From Hungateiclostridiaceae bacterium UBA1305 (lineage in GTDB: Bacteria > Bacillota > Clostridia > Acetivibrionales > DTU013): a DNA stretch of 27,366 nucleotides. Position 1 is the first letter of the stretch, and every line of letters starts with the position of its first letter. The DNA lies in the NCBI GenBank assembly GCA_002307275.1, contig DBTX01000079.1, forward strand, positions 9,442 to 36,807, written 5' to 3'. Shown one piece after another: positions 15,624-23,858 of the stretch. The notes under the pieces were generated by a model, which saw only the letters and a program-made list of their open reading frames with translations, did not search any database and was not told the origin of the DNA. A program made the translations under genes and the position numbers.

Positions 15624-16467
15624 ATATAAGTATTCAATCTCAGAAACGGCATGGTGCCCGGGATGCGGAAATTTTGAAATCATTGCGGCGCTTCAGTCGG
15701 CACTTGAACAGCTTGGCAGGAAGCCTCATGAAGTTTTGCTGGCAGCCGGTATAGGCCAGGCAGCCAAGACGCCGCAGTACCTGAATGCCAATGGCTTTTG
15801 CGGTCTCCATGGAAGATCGCTTCCGCCCGCAGCGGCAGCAAAGATCGTGAACAAAGCGCTTACAGTCATTGTAGATACAGGTGATGGGGATTCGTATGGA
15901 GAAGGGGGTAATCATTTCCTTCACAATATACGAAGGAATGTCGATATCACCCATTTTGTACACAACAATCAGATTTATGCTCTTACAAAAGGGCAGGCCT
16001 CTCCAACCACAGATCAGAAAATGGTGACTGAAGTACAGCCTGAAGGGTCGATGCATGAACCGCTCAACCCCGTTTTACTGGCGGTATCACTTGGAGCGGG
16101 CTTTGTGGCCAGAGCCTTCAGCGGAGACAGGGAACAGCTGATTACCATTATGAAGGAAGCTATCAATTACAAGGGTTACGCTCTTGTTGATATTTTGCAG
16201 CCGTGTGTCACATTCAACAAGATAAACACCTTCCAATGGTACAACAAGCGTGTCTACAAGCTGGCGGATGACTACAATGCTTCCGACAAACTGGCGGCTA
16301 TGGAAAAAGCAATGGAATGGAGTGATCGTATCCCGACAGGAATACTATACCGTCAGGATAAGCCGAGTTTCCATGACAAGCTGGATTTTCTGAGAACCGG
16401 CGCTCCATTAATTGACAGACCGATTGACCTGGACAGGATCAAATCGTATATGAGTGATTTTAAATAA
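15616..16467 (+). CDS. korB: 2-oxoacid:ferredoxin oxidoreductase, beta subunit (TPP-binding)
   Basis: This 283-residue beta subunit carries the thiamine pyrophosphate site. WCPGCGNFE with Cys14 and Cys17 is the usual cluster motif, and the TPP motif runs GDGDSYGEGGNH (89-100) to the NNQIYALTKGQASPT stretch. Together with the fused alpha-gamma subunit it completes a KorAB enzyme; no separate ferredoxin-like delta subunit is encoded nearby. The ATG at 15616 lies inside the end of korA (ATGTGTGA overlap), and AAAGGAG is 13-15 nt upstream. Translation from an earlier in-frame ATG at 15571 would add 15 residues unlike the family. A 21-nt tandem duplication spans its stop codon (16448-16489). Confidence 0.92.
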   Translation: MCEYKYSISETAWCPGCGNFEIIAALQSALEQLGRKPHEVLLAAGIGQAAKTPQYLNANGFCGLHGRSLPPAAAAKIVNKALTVIVDTGDGDSYGEGGNHFLHNIRRNVDITHFVHNNQIYALTKGQASPTTDQKMVTEVQPEGSMHEPLNPVLLAVSLGAGFVARAFSGDREQLITIMKEAINYKGYALVDILQPCVTFNKINTFQWYNKRVYKLADDYNASDKLAAMEKAMEWSDRIPTGILYRQDKPSFHDKLDFLRTGAPLIDRPIDLDRIKSYMSDFK

Positions 16468-16489
16468 AATATGAATGATTTTAAATAAA
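16448..16489. repeat. 21-nt tandem duplication across the korB stop codon
   Basis: ATATGAGTGATTTTAAATAA plus A (16448-16468) is repeated with one change at 16469-16489. The first copy encodes the last residues and stop of korB and the second is noncoding. It looks like a recent replication slippage. Confidence 0.75.
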
Positions 16490-16568
16490 AAAGGAAGCGG
16501 CATAATCAGGCAGAAATAATCGGGCGGTACTGAAGTCAACGTGACAGCTGCAGCGGGAAATGTTACAA

Positions 16569-16597
16569 TTGACATGAAATGATGCTGCTGTTATATA
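16569..16597 (+). promoter_or_regulatory. Promoter of the threonine/serine exporter operon
   Basis: A perfect TTGACA (16569-16574), 17 nt, then TATATA (16592-16597), giving a leader of about 60 nt. A direct repeat of GCATATAATAA (16605-16615 and 16617-16627) follows, just after the likely transcription start. Confidence 0.75.
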
Positions 16598-16661
16598 CAA
16601 TGACGCATATAATAATGCATATAATAACTGTGTATTCATGTCATGATGATGGGGTAGTGCC

Positions 16662-17417
16662 ATGCAGACGGCTGAAATGATGGAAATCGCGCTGAAAGCC
16701 GGTGAGATCATACTTACCAGCGGTGCGGAAATATACAGGGTGGAAGAGACGATCATAAGGATTTGCAGCAGTTATGGTACAAAATGCGAGAGCTTCGTGC
16801 TGCCTACCGGAATTTTCATAACTATCAGGGATGAGGATGGCAGCATGCAGACGGCCTTCAAACGTATCCGTCAGCGTACTGTGGATCTGAACAGGATAGA
16901 CAGGATCAACACTTTTTCCAGAGGTCTGAAGGAGTCGCGTTTGAGTTATGCCGAGGCGGCAGAACAACTTTTGACAATAGAAGCCGGCAGGCAGCACAAC
17001 CTTCCTGTAAGACTTGCGGCAGCAGTAGTCGCTTCCTTTGTATTTACAATGCTATTTCAGGGCAGCATGTTTGATAGTATGGCAGCTGCGGTAGTTGGAT
17101 CGCTTGTATATATGCTGAAGGAATTTCTGGGCAAAAAGGGCTTTTTTCAATTTTTTGAATTATTCTCGGCCGGATTGGTTGCAGGCTTTTTAAGCATTGC
17201 AGCAGTCCGGCTTTTCCCTGGTCTGAATGAGTATAAGATCATAATAGGATCAATGATGCTGTACCTCCCGGGTATGGCGATGACAAACAGCATCAAGGAT
17301 GCCTTTTACGGTGATCTGGTCGCGAGCTTTACGAGGATGGGGGAGGCTTTTCTCGTTGCTGCCGCGGTGGCGGCCGGAGTCGCTATTTCTCTGTCAATTT
17401 CATTGAATTGGGGGTGA
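16662..17417 (+). CDS. ThrE-type threonine/serine exporter, large part (DUF1212, YjjP-like)
   Basis: This 251-residue protein belongs to the DUF1212/PF06738 family. It has a soluble N-terminal region (1-115: ALKAGEIILTSGAEIYRVEETI, the diagnostic ThrE-N signature, and SFVLPTGIFITI) followed by about five membrane helices. It is the larger half of a split ThrE, which in Corynebacterium is a single protein exporting threonine and serine. The partner half starts 4 nt after its stop. The binding site is modest (GGGG about 11 nt upstream). It could also export succinate or other acids, as YjjPB does. Confidence 0.88.
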   Translation: MQTAEMMEIALKAGEIILTSGAEIYRVEETIIRICSSYGTKCESFVLPTGIFITIRDEDGSMQTAFKRIRQRTVDLNRIDRINTFSRGLKESRLSYAEAAEQLLTIEAGRQHNLPVRLAAAVVASFVFTMLFQGSMFDSMAAAVVGSLVYMLKEFLGKKGFFQFFELFSAGLVAGFLSIAAVRLFPGLNEYKIIIGSMMLYLPGMAMTNSIKDAFYGDLVASFTRMGEAFLVAAAVAAGVAISLSISLNWG

Positions 17418-17421
17418 TGGG

Positions 17422-17868
17422 ATGCAGGAGTTTGCACTGGCTTTTCTGGGAAGTTTTTGTGCTGGACTGGTATTTAATGTAAGAGGCTACAAGCTGATTT
17501 ATACCGGGCTTTCCGGTGTGGCGGGATGGATGGTATACATTGGTCTGCTCCATTTTACGGGACATTCCATCCTGTCAATTTTCGCAGGTTCCATTGCGGT
17601 GGGAATATATAGCGAGAGTGCTGCAAGATTGCTTAAGTCGCCTTCTACAATATTCTCCATACCTGGAATATTTCCGATTGTACCTGGAATTGCAGCATAT
17701 GAAACGATCCAGTTCATGGCGGCCAACGATATGCTCAATGCCGGCGGCAAGCTTGTGGAAACTCTTGCAGGGGCCGGATCCATAGCATTTGGGATACTGC
17801 TTGTAACGGCAGCATTCAGAATCCTTACAAAACCGAAACTCAATAAAAACGGACTGTATCAAAAATAG
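17422..17868 (+). CDS. ThrE-type exporter, small subunit (DUF3815, YjjB-like)
   Basis: This 148-residue membrane protein has about four helices, with the PSTIFSIPGIFPIVPGIAAYETI block characteristic of DUF3815/PF12821. It supplies the C-terminal transmembrane half of a split ThrE/YjjPB exporter. It follows the large part by 4 nt with GGGGGTGATGGG as ribosome binding site, so the two are translationally coupled. Its stop codon lies inside the loop of the terminator hairpin. Confidence 0.9.
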   Translation: MQEFALAFLGSFCAGLVFNVRGYKLIYTGLSGVAGWMVYIGLLHFTGHSILSIFAGSIAVGIYSESAARLLKSPSTIFSIPGIFPIVPGIAAYETIQFMAANDMLNAGGKLVETLAGAGSIAFGILLVTAAFRILTKPKLNKNGLYQK

Positions 17869-17889
17869 TTTTTTGACACAGTCCGCTTT
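17851..17889. terminator. Bidirectional terminator between convergent genes
   Basis: GGACTGT (17851-17857) pairs with ACAGTCC (17878-17884). An inner TCAAAAA/TTTTTGA stem brings the total to about 14 bp. CTTTTTATT follows on the plus strand and GTTTTTATT on the minus strand, so it can end both the exporter operon and the LysM-CAP gene. Confidence 0.85.
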
Positions 17890-17902
17890 TTATTCAAGGT
17901 CA

Positions 17903-18514
17903 CTACATCGGCTTTATAAACTGCTGCGTCCAGTAGCAGACACCACTGCTGTTCTTTGCAAGCCCGACGCCTATCTGGGTATAAGTTTTACTCAGTATAT
18001 TGCTTTTGTGTCCTGCCGAATTCATCCATGCATTCATAACTGCTGCAGGAGTTTGCTGTCCGTAGGCGATATTTTCACCTGCAGCGGAGAATTTCAGGCC
18101 GAAGGATTCCATCATCTGGAATGGCGAACCGTAAGTGGGAGATGTATGGGAGAAGTAACCCTTGTTGGCCATATCCGCAGACTTGTACCTTGCTACGCGG
18201 CACAACTGCCAGTTCGTTGTCAGTAATTGCAGTCCGGCCTTCGACCTTTGTACATTTACAAGCCTGATGACTTCGTTTTCCTGAGCCGTTGTTGTAACAG
18301 TAGGTATCGTCAGCTTTTGACCGGGATAAATCAATGCAGGGTTCTTTACCTGAGGGTTGGCTGAGATTATCTCACTGATTCCCACCTGATTCTTGTTGGC
18401 TATTTTCCACATCGTATCGCCGGACTTCACGGTATAGGTGGATTGTGCAAATGCCTGTGCGGTAAACAAGAGCAGCATTACAAAAACTAATATTGAAAAT
18501 GTTCTTTTCTTCAT
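17903..18514 (-). CDS. Secreted LysM-CAP protein (YkwD-type)
   Basis: This 203-residue exported protein has a signal peptide (1-23, MKKR, then a hydrophobic core ending AFA), a LysM domain (26-71; YTVKSGDTMWKIA, LIYPGQKLTIP) and a CAP/SCP domain (82-202). His123 (FSHTSP), Glu147 (GENIAYG) and His169 (SAGHKSNIL) are the usual CAP cavity residues. It matches the YkwD-type proteins of spore formers, where LysM anchors the CAP domain to peptidoglycan, often in spore coat or cortex; the exact role is unknown. The ATG has AGAGGTGATTAT upstream. It is convergent with the exporter operon. Confidence 0.9.
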   Translation of the reverse strand: MKKRTFSILVFVMLLLFTAQAFAQSTYTVKSGDTMWKIANKNQVGISEIISANPQVKNPALIYPGQKLTIPTVTTTAQENEVIRLVNVQRSKAGLQLLTTNWQLCRVARYKSADMANKGYFSHTSPTYGSPFQMMESFGLKFSAAGENIAYGQQTPAAVMNAWMNSAGHKSNILSKTYTQIGVGLAKNSSGVCYWTQQFIKPM

Positions 18515-18543
18515 ATAATCACCTCTGAGATATGTTTTGAAAA

Positions 18544-18572
18544 TTTACACAGAATCATGCTGGCAATATAAT
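18544..18572 (+). promoter_or_regulatory. Promoter candidate for the topoisomerase operon
   Basis: TTTACA (18544-18549), 17 nt, then a perfect TATAAT (18567-18572) on the plus strand. It implies a leader of about 260 nt that contains the repeat cluster at 18671-18794. Confidence 0.55.
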
Positions 18573-18670
18573 TCACACTTGTTAATTCATAGTTGTTAAA
18601 TACGATATTACAAAGTCCAGAGTTGACAGTGTTCCAGCTTGACTTTGAAAAATTTTTAAGGAATAATAAG

Positions 18671-18794
18671 TAAAGGGACATACAGGTAATGAAAGGGGAC
18701 ACACAAGTAATGAAAGGGGACACACAAATGAAAGGGGACACACCTTCAGATACCAGTGCAAGGAATGTCCCCGAATCCAGTGCAAGGAATGTCC
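18671..18794. repeat. GGGGACA repeat cluster in the leader of the topoisomerase operon
   Basis: Four imperfect units centred on GAAAGGGGACACAC start at 18671, 18691, 18712 and 18730, with lengths of 20, 21, 18 and 15 nt. Two exact copies of CCAGTGCAAGGAATGTCC follow (18753-18770 and 18777-18794), partly inverted relative to the first set (GGGGACA versus TGTCCCC). The minus-strand frame crossing this DNA (VSPFITC units) is a repeat artefact. It resembles short interspersed repeats associated with REP-type transposases, which I cannot confirm. The rest of the 18515-18842 gap shows only the promoter candidate. Confidence 0.8.
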
Positions 18795-18842
18795 TCATAC
18801 GATTACTTTTTTAATTGAAATACAGGTTGGGGGAAGATACAT

Positions 18843-20825
18843 ATGACAAAGGGAAATAAGCCAGAGGTTTATGGAAATGAAAGCATATCATCACTCAAGG
18901 GGGCTGACAGGGTCAGACTCCGTCCGGGAGTCATATTCGGCTCTGACGGCATCGAAGGCTGCCAGCATTCCTTTTTTGAAATCCTTTCGAATTCCATTGA
19001 TGAAGCCCGTGAAGGTTACGGAGATAAAATCGAAATTACGCGTCACGGTGACGGTTCCATAACCGTGAGGGATTATGGCAGAGGAATTCCTGTTGATTTC
19101 AATACCAAGGAAGACCGCTACAATTGGGAATTGGTTTTCTGTGAACTCTATGCCGGCGGCAAATATAAAAACAATACGGGAGATAACTACGAATTCAGTC
19201 TGGGACTCAATGGTCTGGGCAGCTGTGCTACGCAATACAGTTCTGAATTCATGGATGTGACCATATACAGGGATGGCTTCAAATTTGACCTGCGTTTTGA
19301 AAAAGGTGAAAATATTGGCGGCCTGATAAAGGAAAAGTGCAAGTATCAAAGTACAGGGTCGATACAGACATGGAAGCCCGATCTGGAAGTCTTTACCGAG
19401 ACAGATATCCCACTTGAATATTTTATGACGACACTAAAAAAACAGGCCGTGGTGAATGCCGGCTTGAGATTTATATTGACCGATGAAGCGTCAGGAGAGA
19501 ATTTCGAGTACTGCTATGAGAACGGCATCGTGGACTATATTTCCGAAATCAGCGGAGATAAGGGCTTTACAACGATACAGTATTATGAGACCGCTGCAAA
19601 AGGACGCGACCGGGAGGACAAGCCTGAATACAGGGTCAAAATGCAGGTTGCCTTCTGCTTTAATAATGAAGTAAACCTGCTGGAGTATTACCACAATTCC
19701 AGCTTTCTTGAGCATGGCGGCTCACCCGACAAGGCCGTAAAAGCGGCATTGGTCTATGAACTCGACAAATCCATAAAAAGTAAAGGCAAATATAACAAGG
19801 ATGAAACGAAGATCACCTTCGCAGACGTACAGGACAGCCTGGTGCTTGTCACGAGTTCTTTTTCAACGGTGACCAGCTATGAAAACCAGACCAAGAAATC
19901 CATTACCAACAAGTTCATACAGGAGGCTATGACTGACTTTCTGAAGCAGCAGCTTGAAATATATCTGATCGAAAACAAGCTGGAAAGCGACAGAATAACA
20001 GATCAGATTCTTGTGAACAAGCGAAGCCGTGAAACCGCAGAGAAGACCAGGATCAATATAAAAAAGAAGCTTGGCGGCACAATTGACATGTCCAACAGGG
20101 TCAAGAAATTTGTGGACTGCAGGACAAAGGACTTAAAAAGACGGGAGCTTTACATCGTGGAAGGCGATTCTGCGCTGGGTTCCTGCAAAATGGGACGCGA
20201 TGCGGATTTCCAGGCGATCATGCCTGTAAGAGGCAAGATCCTCAACTGTCTGAAGGCTGAATATGACGGTATCTTCAAAAGCGATATCATTGTGGATTTG
20301 CTGAAGGTGCTTGGCTGCGGAGTCGAGATAAAATCGAGGCATAACAAGGAACTAAATACCTTCGATCTGGGCAATCTACGATGGGATAAGATTATCATCT
20401 GTACCGACGCCGATGTGGATGGCTTCCAGATCAGGACACTGATCCTCGCCATGCTGTACAGGCTGGTTCCTTCGCTGATTCAGTCGGGCAAGGTGTTTAT
20501 TGCAGAATCGCCATTATTTGAAATCACAAGCAAGGGAAAAACTTATTTTGCCTATACGGAGAAGGAAAGAGTAAAGATCCTTTCAAAACTGGAAGGAAGC
20601 AAGTTCAACATTCAACGATCAAAGGGCCTTGGCGAGAACGAGCCTGAAATGATGTGGCTAACCACTATGAACCCCGAAACCAGGAGACTTATTAAGATAA
20701 TTCCGGACGACATCGCTAAAACAGAGCTTGTGTTTGATCTGCTGCTGGGCGATAATCTGCAGGGCAGGAAGGGCTTTATCGAAGAGCACGGGCATGAGTA
20801 TTTGGATATGATTGACGTAAGTTAA
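18843..20825 (+). CDS. Divergent GyrB/ParE-type topoisomerase ATPase subunit
   Basis: This 660-residue protein is the ATPase/TOPRIM subunit of a type II topoisomerase. The GHKL domain includes ADRVRLRPGVIFGSDGIEG (21-39), FEILSNSIDEA (catalytic-type Glu46, Mg-binding Asn50), DYGRGIP (77-83), the ATP-lid SLGLNGLGS (119-127) and a QTK loop (NQTKK). The TOPRIM domain shows VEGDSALGS near residue 440, PVRGKILN near 463 and DADVDGFQIRTL near 521. It differs from housekeeping GyrB/ParE, where LRKRPGMYIGS and GLHGVGAS are usual. It is followed 18 nt later by its A subunit. Strong binding site GGGGGAAG. Whether it acts as topo IV or a specialised gyrase is unclear. Confidence 0.88.
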   Translation: MTKGNKPEVYGNESISSLKGADRVRLRPGVIFGSDGIEGCQHSFFEILSNSIDEAREGYGDKIEITRHGDGSITVRDYGRGIPVDFNTKEDRYNWELVFCELYAGGKYKNNTGDNYEFSLGLNGLGSCATQYSSEFMDVTIYRDGFKFDLRFEKGENIGGLIKEKCKYQSTGSIQTWKPDLEVFTETDIPLEYFMTTLKKQAVVNAGLRFILTDEASGENFEYCYENGIVDYISEISGDKGFTTIQYYETAAKGRDREDKPEYRVKMQVAFCFNNEVNLLEYYHNSSFLEHGGSPDKAVKAALVYELDKSIKSKGKYNKDETKITFADVQDSLVLVTSSFSTVTSYENQTKKSITNKFIQEAMTDFLKQQLEIYLIENKLESDRITDQILVNKRSRETAEKTRINIKKKLGGTIDMSNRVKKFVDCRTKDLKRRELYIVEGDSALGSCKMGRDADFQAIMPVRGKILNCLKAEYDGIFKSDIIVDLLKVLGCGVEIKSRHNKELNTFDLGNLRWDKIIICTDADVDGFQIRTLILAMLYRLVPSLIQSGKVFIAESPLFEITSKGKTYFAYTEKERVKILSKLEGSKFNIQRSKGLGENEPEMMWLTTMNPETRRLIKIIPDDIAKTELVFDLLLGDNLQGRKGFIEEHGHEYLDMIDVS

Positions 20826-20843
20826 TATAGAAAGGTTGTTTTT

Positions 20844-23024
20844 ATGTCGGAGAAAAATCTGGTTACGCAAAAAATTATTGATACACTGGAACAAAATTAT
20901 ATGCCTTATGCGATGAGTGTCATAGTTTCCAGGGCAATCCCGGAGATCGACGGTTTCAAGCCTTCGCACAGGAAACTTCTTTATACCATGTATAAAATGG
21001 GCCTGTTGACAGGCAGCAGAACAAAATCTGCAAATGTTGTCGGGCAGACGATGAAGCTGAACCCGCATGGCGATCAGGCAATCTATGAGACGCTTGTCAG
21101 ACTGACAAGGGGCAATGGTGCGCTGCTGCATGCATACATCGATTCAAAGGGAAACATGGGCAGGCAGTATTCCAGAGATATGCATTTTGCTGCTGCACGT
21201 TATACGGAAGTAAAGCTGGAGAAGCTCTGCGAGGAATTGTTCCGCGATCTTGACAAGAATACGGTGAATTTTGTCGACAACTATGATGGTTCCATAAAGG
21301 AACCCACGCTGCTGCCGGCAACCTTCCCAAGCGTCCTTGTCAATGCGAATCAGGGCATAGCGGTAGGAATGGCGAGTAATTTGTGCAGTTTCAACCTCAA
21401 GGAAATCTGTGATGCCACAGTCGCCTATATCGCTGATGAAAATGCTGATATGCTTAAGTATATCAAAGCTCCGGATTTTTCAACAGGCGGACTTCTTATC
21501 TATAATGAAAAGGAAATTCGTGATATTTTCGAAACAGGCAGGGGCGGTTTTAAAGTAAGGGCCAAATACAATTACGATAAGAAAAACAGTTGTATTGAAA
21601 TATACGAAGTCCCATACACGACTACATCAGAAGCAATCATTGACGCTGTCATAGAACTGGTCAAAAACGGTAAGATCAAGGACATTACGGATGTCAGGGA
21701 CGAAACTGATCTGGAGGGCTTGAAAATAACACTGGACATCAGGAAAAGTGCAGACCCTGATGCAATTATGAACAAGCTTTTCAAACTGACTTCACTTCAG
21801 GATGCATTCAACTGTAACTTCAATATACTTATCGATGGAAATCCAAGGGTCATGGGAATCAGGACCATCCTTAAGGAATGGCTTGCCTTCAGAATCGGCT
21901 GTATCAAGAGGCAGACTCTTTTTGACATAGACAGGAAAGAGGAAAAGCTGCACCTTTTGCTTGGTTTAAGTAAAATTCTGCTGAATATTGACAAGGCGAT
22001 AGCGATCATCAGAGGTACCGAACATGACACAGAGGTAGTGCCGAACCTGATGGAGGGCTTTGACATTGACCGGATACAGGCCGATTTCATTGCAGAAATC
22101 AAGCTCAGGAACCTCAACAGAGAGTATATCATGGAAAAGATCGGAGAAGTGGAAACACTGAAGCAGGAAATTGCCGATCTGAAGGATATCCATGGTGATG
22201 AGCGCAGGATTCGGAAAATCATTGTAAAGCAGCTCAATGATATCTCAAAAAAACATTCGAAGCCCAGATGCACCGAGATCATACTGGACGAGCATGTTGA
22301 AGAAATCACCGATGAGCATTTGATTGAGGATTACAAATTGAAGATTTTCCTCACGGAACAGAATTACCTGAAAAAGATACCGTTGGTATCCCTGCGGGCA
22401 AATCCGGAGCATAAGATCAAGGAAGACGATACAATTCTGCAGGAAATGGAAACCCACAATAAGGCGGAGCTCCTGCTGTTCTCCAACCAGCAGAAGGTAT
22501 ACAAGCTGCGCATATATGATATCAATGACTGCAAGGCAAGCTCACTTGGTGAATTTCTGACCAATCTGCTGCAACTGGAGAGCGGGGAGAAAATCCTCTA
22601 TATGGTTGCTACGGATAATTATAGCGGTTGGATGCTGTTCTCGTTTGAAAACGGCAAAAGTTCAAAAATTGAGTTGGAAAGCTATGCGACCAAGACAAAC
22701 AGAAAGAAGCTGGCAAATGCCTATTCAGACAAGTCTCCGGTGATTGATATCAGATATCTTGAAAGTGACATTGAACTTGTTGCATACAGCAATATTAAAA
22801 AAGTGCTGATTTTCAGCACAGCCCACATCAGCCCGAAGTCCGCCCGCGATTCGCAGGGGGTTCAGGTGCTTAAAGAGAAGAAGGGCAGCCTGATGATCAG
22901 TGTCAAAACGATAGAAGAATCCGGTATAAAAAAGCCCGAGTATTACAGAACAAAGACCATACCAGCCGTAGGCTGCTATTTCAGGGACGAAGACGCAGAA
23001 AACAAACAGCTGACGATTTTCTGA
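20844..23024 (+). CDS. Divergent GyrA/ParC-type topoisomerase DNA-cleavage subunit
   Basis: This 726-residue protein is the DNA breakage-reunion subunit. The N-terminal winged-helix region has YAMSVIVSRAIPEIDGFKPSH near residues 22-42 and KLNPHGDQAIYETLVRLT (71-88). The cleavage tyrosine is Tyr120 in AAARYTEVKL. A tower and coiled-coil region (about 340-480) follows. The C-terminal part (about 520-725) is a shortened beta-propeller with strands such as LLFSNQQKVYKLRI and IELVAYSNIKKVLIFS. A GyrA-box (QRRGGKG-like) is absent, so negative supercoiling by wrapping is unlikely, and decatenation/relaxation is the better guess. The ATG has AGAAAGG upstream. It forms an operon with the ATPase subunit. 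Confidence 0.88.
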   Translation: MSEKNLVTQKIIDTLEQNYMPYAMSVIVSRAIPEIDGFKPSHRKLLYTMYKMGLLTGSRTKSANVVGQTMKLNPHGDQAIYETLVRLTRGNGALLHAYIDSKGNMGRQYSRDMHFAAARYTEVKLEKLCEELFRDLDKNTVNFVDNYDGSIKEPTLLPATFPSVLVNANQGIAVGMASNLCSFNLKEICDATVAYIADENADMLKYIKAPDFSTGGLLIYNEKEIRDIFETGRGGFKVRAKYNYDKKNSCIEIYEVPYTTTSEAIIDAVIELVKNGKIKDITDVRDETDLEGLKITLDIRKSADPDAIMNKLFKLTSLQDAFNCNFNILIDGNPRVMGIRTILKEWLAFRIGCIKRQTLFDIDRKEEKLHLLLGLSKILLNIDKAIAIIRGTEHDTEVVPNLMEGFDIDRIQADFIAEIKLRNLNREYIMEKIGEVETLKQEIADLKDIHGDERRIRKIIVKQLNDISKKHSKPRCTEIILDEHVEEITDEHLIEDYKLKIFLTEQNYLKKIPLVSLRANPEHKIKEDDTILQEMETHNKAELLLFSNQQKVYKLRIYDINDCKASSLGEFLTNLLQLESGEKILYMVATDNYSGWMLFSFENGKSSKIELESYATKTNRKKLANAYSDKSPVIDIRYLESDIELVAYSNIKKVLIFSTAHISPKSARDSQGVQVLKEKKGSLMISVKTIEESGIKKPEYYRTKTIPAVGCYFRDEDAENKQLTIF

Positions 23025-23088
23025 TAAGACAAGTTGTAGAATTGAACGTACTATTGGGCAGAATATAAATGGTGCGGAGATAAAATTG

Positions 23089-23814
23089 ATGGAAAACAGC
23101 GGAAGGAAAATGGTGGAAGAAAATAAGCGGAAGCTTGTGCTTTATATCGCACTTATCACTGTATTCCTGGGGCTGATTGTGTATTTGACGGTCAGATTCG
23201 GTCCTCAGCTTACCGGGCTTGCAAGGAAACCGGAGGAGTTGAAAAATTTGCTCAATTCCTTTGGTTGGAAGGGTGTTCTCGTATTTATGGGAATACAGAT
23301 GCTGCAGGTCATAGTCGCAGCAATACCCGGAGAATTCACACAACTGGCGGGAGGATATGTCTACGGCATCTGGTTTGGTACGCTGTATTCACTTACCGGC
23401 ATCGTAGCCGGATCCATACTTGTTTTCTGCATTTCGAGACTTTTGGGATACCCGCTTGTCAAGCTGTTTGTCTCACCAAAGCAACTTGAAAAATTCAATT
23501 TCATGATCAATAATGAAAAATCGGAAGTTGCGATGTTCATCCTTTTTCTTATTCCCGGATTACCGAAGGATATACTGACTTATATCGCAGGACTAACACC
23601 AGTGAAGCCGCTTAAGTTTTTTATCGTGATTACGATCGGCCGACTGCCTGCATTACTGGTTTCGTCCTATATGGGTTACAGTACTCAGAAAGGCAATTAC
23701 GGCATGGCGATAGCACTTTCGATTGGAGCACTGATCCTGTTTGTCGCAGGTATTATTCTAAAGGACAAAATCATCCGCAAAATTCACACTATGTCTGGAA
23801 AAAGCGAAAAATAG
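23089..23814 (+). CDS. TVP38/TMEM64-family (VTT domain) membrane protein
   Basis: This protein of about 241 residues has an N-terminal helix (LVLYIALITVFLGLIVYLTV) and the VTT/SNARE-associated core. The re-entrant motifs are IPGEFTQLAGGYVYG and LIPGLPKDILTYIAGLTPV, and a final membrane helix and basic tail follow. DedA-superfamily relatives act in envelope lipid trafficking or membrane homeostasis; the substrate is not known here. I chose ATG 23089, which has GGAG nine bases upstream; the neighbouring TTG 23086 is weaker. A promoter-like TTGAAC/TATAAA (23042-23069) is close to the start, leaving almost no leader, so read-through from the topoisomerase operon is also possible. Confidence 0.88.
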   Translation: MENSGRKMVEENKRKLVLYIALITVFLGLIVYLTVRFGPQLTGLARKPEELKNLLNSFGWKGVLVFMGIQMLQVIVAAIPGEFTQLAGGYVYGIWFGTLYSLTGIVAGSILVFCISRLLGYPLVKLFVSPKQLEKFNFMINNEKSEVAMFILFLIPGLPKDILTYIAGLTPVKPLKFFIVITIGRLPALLVSSYMGYSTQKGNYGMAIALSIGALILFVAGIILKDKIIRKIHTMSGKSEK

Positions 23815-23858
23815 TATTAAAGATTTACATGCCAAGGGGACATATACACTGCAAGCGC

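Noticed and set aside
18671..18794. CRISPR array
   Set aside because: Units are 15-21 nt, contiguous, without unique spacers of regular length, and no cas genes are present.
18511..18798. 95-codon minus-strand frame with repeated VSPFITC units
   Set aside because: The repeats come entirely from the GGGGACACAC DNA repeat cluster. It has no family resemblance or good ribosome binding site, and it overlaps the upstream region of the LysM-CAP gene.
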